DNA of 9,129 nt from DASUCS01 sp036275935 (GTDB lineage Bacteria; Actinomycetota; Acidimicrobiia; Acidimicrobiales; JACDCH01). How positions within the stretch are numbered: the first letter of the stretch is position 1; every line of letters begins with the position of its first letter. Positions 5,798-9,129 of this stretch are shown here, piece by piece. Under the pieces are notes generated by a model that was not told where the DNA came from, did not search any database, and was given only the letters and a program-made list of their open reading frames with translations. Where the stretch lies: positions 1 through 9,129 of the forward strand of contig DASUCS010000384.1 in NCBI GenBank assembly GCA_036275935.1, read 5' to 3'. The translations under genes were made by a program, and so were the position numbers.

Positions 5798-5826
5798 GCT
5801 TCCTCTTGTGTGCGATGTGAGGAAGC
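5798..5826 (-). promoter_or_regulatory. Leader inverted repeat covering the DUF4262 ribosome binding site
   Basis: GCTTCCTC (5798-5805) and GAGGAAGC (5819-5826) form a perfect eight-base inverted repeat with a 13-base spacer. In the - strand transcript the 3' arm contains the GAGGAAG ribosome binding site of the DUF4262 gene, so the folded hairpin would hide it. The pairing is seen directly; translational control is inferred. Confidence 0.4.
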
Positions 5827-5883
5827 CGAAGTCGCCGGCGACGAGCCGATCCAGAGCGTAGTGAGGGGGTGCGACAGCGAGCC

Positions 5884-5931
5884 GAGCGGGAGGGCGTCGT
5901 GTCCTTGCGTGGGCGCCCTCACGTCCCGCTC
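5884..5931. repeat. Long GC-rich inverted repeat in the DUF4262/esterase divergent gap
   Basis: GAGCGGG-AGGGCG (5884-5896) pairs with CGCCCT (5914-5919) and CCCGCTC (5925-5931), giving a 13-base-pair stem with a five-base bulge on the 3' side and a 17-base loop. It lies in the 188-base divergent gap between the DUF4262 start and the esterase start. No T tract follows on either strand, so a simple intrinsic terminator is unlikely. It could be a dispersed intergenic palindrome or leader structure. I see no convincing promoter boxes in the rest of this gap. Confidence 0.45.
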
Positions 5932-5977
5932 ATGGAAGCGTCATCATGGGAACACGGATCGAGTTCACGGTGTGGGC

Positions 5978-6880
5978 ATGCGACAGGTGTTGTGCGGTGC
6001 GATCGCCGTCGTCGGACTGCTGGCGACGGGGTGCTCCGATTCGCGCCCCGCCACGGAGCCGTCCTCATCCTCATCGACATCGGCCGGTCCGGTGGCCTCG
6101 TCGGCGCAGCCGTCGTCGATCGCACCGCTACGACGTTCGGACTATGCGCCGGGCCGACACACCGTCTCGTTCGACGTCGACGGCGTCACCCGCACCGCGG
6201 TTCTCGTCGTGCCATCCAGTCTCCCGTCTCCGGCGCCGCTGGTGTTCGCGTTCCATGGACACGGCGGCAATGGCAACGCGTTCGACCAGCGCGTCGACAT
6301 CGACGGGCTCTGGCCGGACGCGATCGTCATCTATCCCGACGGCCTGCCCGGACACCCTGGACTCACGGATCCCGACGGTTCGCAGCCTGGATGGCAAGTC
6401 CGTCCTAGCGACGAAGGCGGTCGTGACGTCGCGTTCTTCGACACGATGCTCGCAACGTTGCGCGACAAGCTGCCCGTGGACAACGACCGCATCTTCGTCA
6501 TGGGCCATTCGAACGGCAGCGGCTTCACCGCATTGCTGCAGCTGCTACGAGGCGACGACATCGCGGCGACGGCGACCTTGTCGGGACAACCGGGAGCAAT
6601 CCTCGTGAACAACGCGCCGCCGCGATCGACGTTCATGATGATGGGCGAGAACGATCCGCTCGTGCCGTACGACACGCAACGCGCCAGCATCCCGTTGGTT
6701 GAGGCGCGGCTCGGCATCGATCCGACCACGGCGATCACCGACGGCTATCTGACGTCCGAGCGCGGCCCGGGCAACAAGGAGCTCGTCACCTACATCCACC
6801 CTGGTGGACACGACGTCCCGCCGGAGGTGCCACCGCTCATCGTCGACTTCTTCAAGCGGCACGCATTGAGCACAGGGTGA
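5978..6880 (+). CDS. Lipoprotein alpha/beta-hydrolase, PHB depolymerase/LpqC-type esterase
   Basis: This 300-residue exported esterase begins with a signal peptide, MRQVLCGAIAVVGLLATGC. Cys19 lies in a lipobox-like LATGC, predicting lipid attachment and an outer-face location. A Ser/Thr/Pro-rich spacer (about 20-50) follows. The hydrolase domain has HGHGGN (93-98, oxyanion region), a nucleophile elbow GHSNG with Ser178, Asp226 in GENDPLVPYD and His278 in HPGGHDVPPE, so a full Ser-Asp-His triad is visible. Related proteins include polyhydroxybutyrate depolymerase-like, feruloyl-esterase-like and LpqC enzymes; the substrate cannot be assigned. The start was chosen for the signal peptide; the open frame extends back to 5810 without a sensible export signal. 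The ribosome binding site is weak, and a GTG two codons upstream (5972) is possible. The gene ends 20 bases before the convergent VOC gene. Confidence 0.92.
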   Translation: MRQVLCGAIAVVGLLATGCSDSRPATEPSSSSSTSAGPVASSAQPSSIAPLRRSDYAPGRHTVSFDVDGVTRTAVLVVPSSLPSPAPLVFAFHGHGGNGNAFDQRVDIDGLWPDAIVIYPDGLPGHPGLTDPDGSQPGWQVRPSDEGGRDVAFFDTMLATLRDKLPVDNDRIFVMGHSNGSGFTALLQLLRGDDIAATATLSGQPGAILVNNAPPRSTFMMMGENDPLVPYDTQRASIPLVEARLGIDPTTAITDGYLTSERGPGNKELVTYIHPGGHDVPPEVPPLIVDFFKRHALSTG

Positions 6881-6903
6881 CGCGGCCCGTCCCCCCGGCG
6901 TCA
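6878..6903. repeat. Short inverted repeat joining two convergent stop codons
   Basis: TGACGC (6878-6883) and GCGTCA (6898-6903) are inverted copies with a 14-base spacer rich in C. Each arm carries the TGA stop of one of the two convergent genes. It might act as a weak bidirectional terminator, but a six-base stem with a large loop and no T tract is poor support. Confidence 0.25.
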
Positions 6904-7308
6904 GGCTTGCGCGGGTTCCGTCGTGACCATCCAGGCGACGCCCCACTTGTCGGTGCACGTCCCGAAGGCCGGGGCGAAGAACGTCTCCTGCATCGGACCG
7001 GTCACCTCGCCGCCCTCGGCGAGCGCGTCGAACACCCGCTTGGCCTCGCCGGTGTCCTTGGCCGTGTAGGAGACCGACACGCCCTTGGTGCCGCTCCCGT
7101 CGCCGCCCGGATCGTCAGACGCCATCAACAGCCCGCCGTTGTCGAGCTTGATCGCCGCATGGATCACAGCGTCGGCAGGCGCGCCCGGCATGCCGCCGTC
7201 AGGTGCATCGGCGTTGGTCATCACGAACAACTCGCCGCCGAAGATCTCGTGGTAGCGAGTGAATGCCTCGCGGCACGTGCCGCTGAAGAAGAGGTAGGCG
7301 TTGAACAT
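6901..7308 (-). CDS. VOC superfamily protein, PhnB-like
   Basis: This 135-residue protein belongs to the vicinal oxygen chelate (glyoxalase/bleomycin-resistance) superfamily and matches the PhnB-like subgroup. Key segments are YLFFSGTCREAFTRYHEIFGG (5-25), DAVIHAAIKL (46-55), LMASDDP (61-67), the EAKRVFDALAEGGEVTGPMQETFFAPAFG block (88-116), and DKWGVAWMV near the end. Possible metal ligands by family position are His50 and Glu108, but not every VOC site is retained in PhnB-like proteins, so enzymatic activity is uncertain. The ATG at 7308 was chosen because GGAGGA lies five bases upstream; the longer frame to 7323 would include this site. The gene stands alone, convergent with the esterase and divergent from the cyclase-domain gene. 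No function beyond the superfamily can be claimed. Confidence 0.92.
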   Translation of the reverse strand: MFNAYLFFSGTCREAFTRYHEIFGGELFVMTNADAPDGGMPGAPADAVIHAAIKLDNGGLLMASDDPGGDGSGTKGVSVSYTAKDTGEAKRVFDALAEGGEVTGPMQETFFAPAFGTCTDKWGVAWMVTTEPAQA

Positions 7309-7346
7309 CGGTCCTCCATCCAATCGGGGGTTGTCGGAAGTTTCGA

Positions 7347-7360
7347 CGATCGGCCGATCG
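7347..7360. promoter_or_regulatory. 14-base perfect palindrome in the VOC/cyclase divergent gap
   Basis: CGATCGGCCGATCG is a perfect palindrome 39 bases upstream of the VOC start, in the 202-base gap between two divergent genes. Its position suits an operator for a dimeric regulator acting on one or both genes. Short palindromes rich in CGATCG also arise by chance in GC-rich DNA. The same gap has CCAATCGGG twice (7320-7328 and 7457-7465). I see no clear -10/-35 pair in it. Confidence 0.35.
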
Positions 7361-7423
7361 AGAACTCATCGCGACCGGTGGACGAGTACGTCGGGACCAT
7401 GTGACACCGAGCGGTGACGCGAT

Positions 7424-7439
7424 GCCCCGAACGAGGGGC
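7424..7439. repeat. Short inverted repeat upstream of the cyclase-domain gene
   Basis: GCCCC (7424-7428) and GGGGC (7435-7439) flank a six-base spacer, about 70 bases before the cyclase-domain gene start. It is a small hairpin or operator candidate with only positional support. Confidence 0.25.
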
Positions 7440-7510
7440 CTTCGAGCTAGTCCTTGCCAATCGGGCGTTTCCGGGCAACCGTGTACGGAACGGGGGAATC
7501 GAGGCTCGGG

Positions 7511-9129
7511 ATGGCGGACACGAAGGTCGAGACCTTGACGGTCTTGTTCACCGATCTCGTCGACTCGACCGCGATGCGCGTACGACTCGGTGAGGAACAG
7601 GCCGATCATGTGCGTTACCGCCACGACGCCGTCATCACCAACGCGATCCGCGAGCATCACGGTCGACTGGTGAAACACACTGGCGACGGGGTCATGGCGA
7701 CGTTCGAAGGCGCGAGTGACGCCGTCAGCGCAGCGATCGCGATCCAACAAGCACTCGACGTCGAGAACCGCCTGCATGCCGACGATCCATTGCGCGTGCG
7801 CGTGGGCGTGTCGGTGGGGGATGTGAGCGCGGAGGCGGACGACTGCTTCGGCCTTCCGGTCGTCGAGGCGCAACGGCTCGAGGCCGCGGCACGACCCGGT
7901 CAGATCCTCTGTTCGTCGGTGGTGAAGGCGCTCGCCCGCGGCCGCGGCGGGCACACGTTCCGCAGCATCGGCGCGCTGAGCTTGAAGGGTCTGGACGAGC
8001 CGGTCGACGCCGACGAGGTCGAGTGGGGAGCACTCGATCTGCCGAGCGTCGACGAGCTGCCGCCCGCGCTCGCGCATCGCAGCACGTTTGCGTTCTCCGG
8101 CCGGGCGGAACCGCGCGCCAAGGTGCTCGACCACTGGCGCGCGTGTCGTGGAGGAGCAACGAACGTGGTCCTGCTCGCCGGGGAGCCCGGCGTCGGCAAG
8201 ACGCGGTTGGCCAGCGAGCTTGCGCGCGAAGTGCAGCTCGACGGCGCGCTCGTCCTGGCGGGGCGGTGCGACGAGCTGGTCGGCACGCCCTACCAACCGT
8301 TCGCGGAAGCGCTCACCGCGCAGTTGCGAGCTCCCGGTGGCGTGCTCACGCTCGGACCGCTGCGGGGAGAGCTCGCCCGTCTCGTGCCCGAGCTCGATCA
8401 GTACGTCCCCGGACTCGAACCGGCACTGGACGCCGACGCCGACGCCGAGCGCACGAAGCTCTTCGACGCCGTGGTGGGCTGGCTGAACGAGACCGCGGCA
8501 CACCAACCGGTGCTCCTCGTGCTCGACGACCTGCACTGGGCCGACCATGGTTCGTTGCTGTTGATGCGTCATGTCGCAATCACGCAGCCGGTCCCCAACC
8601 TGCTCGTGCTCGGTACGTATCGCGACACCGATGTCGATCGCCGCCACCCGCTGCAGTCGATGCTGGCCGAGCTGCGCCGCCGCGGCGAGGTCGAACGAAT
8701 CGCGCTCGAGGGTCTCGACACGCACGAAATCGCCGAGCTCATGGTCGCAGCCGCCGGTCACGACCTCGAGGCTGACGGCCTCTCACTGGCACAGGCGTTG
8801 CACGACGAGACCGCTGGCAACCCGTTCTTCGTGGGCGAGGTGCTGCGCCATCTCGCCGAGACCGGTGCGATCACGCAGCGCGACGGCGCGTGGGTTGCCG
8901 GCACCGACGACTTCGTGCTGCCCGAAGGCGTGCGCGACGTCGTCGGCCGACGATTGTCCGCTCTTCCCGAGGACACGCAACGCGTGCTCGAGGCCGGCGC
9001 GGTCGTCGGCGCCCGCTTCGACCTCGATGTCGTGTCGGTGGTGAGTGGACTCGACGAGGACGAGATCGTCGACCTGCTCGATCCTGCTATCGCCGCCCAT
9101 TTGGTCGACGAGACGGGCATCGGCAGCTA
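7511..9129 (+). CDS. Class III nucleotide cyclase domain fused to AAA-type ATPase (3' end outside window)
   Basis: The first 539 residues of a large signalling protein are present, with no stop before the window edge. Residues about 6-165 are a class III adenylate/guanylate cyclase domain: FTDLVDST with metal ligand Asp15, VKHTGDG with Lys55 and Asp59, and the DCFG...EAQRLEAAARPGQIL block. Asp111 and Arg122 are kept, but the usual transition-state Asn is Val118, so cyclase activity is doubtful. An ATPase domain of the AAA_16/MalT-like STAND type begins at about 190: Walker A GEPGVGKT (224-231), Walker B VLLVLDDLHWAD (334-345), then GTYRDTD and AGNPFFVGEVL motifs. Related proteins usually continue with helical repeats and sometimes a LuxR-type HTH, which cannot be seen here. 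The ATG has only a GAGG-like ribosome binding site about six bases upstream. It is probably a cytoplasmic sensor/transcriptional regulator. Confidence 0.92.
   Translation, partial: MADTKVETLTVLFTDLVDSTAMRVRLGEEQADHVRYRHDAVITNAIREHHGRLVKHTGDGVMATFEGASDAVSAAIAIQQALDVENRLHADDPLRVRVGVSVGDVSAEADDCFGLPVVEAQRLEAAARPGQILCSSVVKALARGRGGHTFRSIGALSLKGLDEPVDADEVEWGALDLPSVDELPPALAHRSTFAFSGRAEPRAKVLDHWRACRGGATNVVLLAGEPGVGKTRLASELAREVQLDGALVLAGRCDELVGTPYQPFAEALTAQLRAPGGVLTLGPLRGELARLVPELDQYVPGLEPALDADADAERTKLFDAVVGWLNETAAHQPVLLVLDDLHWADHGSLLLMRHVAITQPVPNLLVLGTYRDTDVDRRHPLQSMLAELRRRGEVERIALEGLDTHEIAELMVAAAGHDLEADGLSLAQALHDETAGNPFFVGEVLRHLAETGAITQRDGAWVAGTDDFVLPEGVRDVVGRRLSALPEDTQRVLEAGAVVGARFDLDVVSVVSGLDEDEIVDLLDPAIAAHLVDETGIGS

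Noticed and set aside
6878..6903. A strong bidirectional terminator between esterase and VOC genes
   Set aside because: The stem is only six base pairs with a 14-base loop and no T tract, so it is listed only as a weak repeat.
7199..8761. A 520-codon open frame on the - strand opposite the cyclase/ATPase gene
   Set aside because: It lies antisense to a gene with clear cyclase and Walker motifs, shows no recognisable domain, and overlaps the VOC gene in another frame. Long antisense frames are expected in GC-rich coding DNA.
1..9129. tRNA, rRNA, insertion sequences, prophage or attachment sites
   Set aside because: Nothing in either strand suggested a cloverleaf, conserved rRNA segment, transposase, integrase or flanking direct repeats.

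Overview
The window comes from a high-GC bacterium, most likely an actinobacterium. The clues are strong G/C bias at third codon positions, GTG starts, tightly coupled reading frames, an MDMPI-fold protein (a fold tied to mycothiol-using bacteria), and a class III cyclase fused to a signalling ATPase. A lineage such as Acidimicrobiia is possible, but the sequence alone does not settle it. No rRNA, tRNA, CRISPR array, transposase or phage gene is visible. It reads as chromosomal sequence with many small regulatory and stress-type genes.

Layout. (1) 1-975, + strand: the C-terminal part of an MFS transporter, cut by the left edge. (2) 972-3072, - strand: a compact run of four genes read right to left. 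They are an antibiotic-biosynthesis-monooxygenase (ABM) domain protein, an unrecognised 59-residue protein, an ECF-type sigma factor and an MDMPI-fold putative metal-binding protein. ATGA overlaps couple the first pair and the last pair. A candidate promoter and a duplicated leader motif lie upstream of the run, at 3067-3142. (3) 3208-5789, - strand: a second run of four genes read right to left. They are a DUF4262 protein, a dihydrofolate-reductase-family (RibD C-terminal-like) protein, a small helix-turn-helix protein and a coiled-coil/beta-solenoid DUF4097-type protein. A candidate hairpin terminator follows at 3172-3198. (4) 5978-6880, + strand: a lipoprotein esterase of the PHB-depolymerase/LpqC type. 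(5) 6901-7308, - strand: a PhnB-like VOC protein, convergent with the esterase. (6) 7511-9129, + strand: the first 539 residues of a nucleotide-cyclase-domain/AAA-type ATPase regulator, cut by the right edge.

How the genes may work together. The sigma factor and the overlapping MDMPI-fold gene look like a sigma/anti-sigma-type pair. The ABM and 59-residue genes ahead of them are either co-regulated outputs or additional sensors. The HTH/DUF4097 pair looks like a DNA-binding protein coupled to a cytoplasmic repeat-scaffold partner. These functional links are inferred from gene order and overlaps and are not demonstrated. Intergenic stretches are short. The two divergent gaps (5790-5977 and 7309-7510) hold several inverted repeats and are described below.
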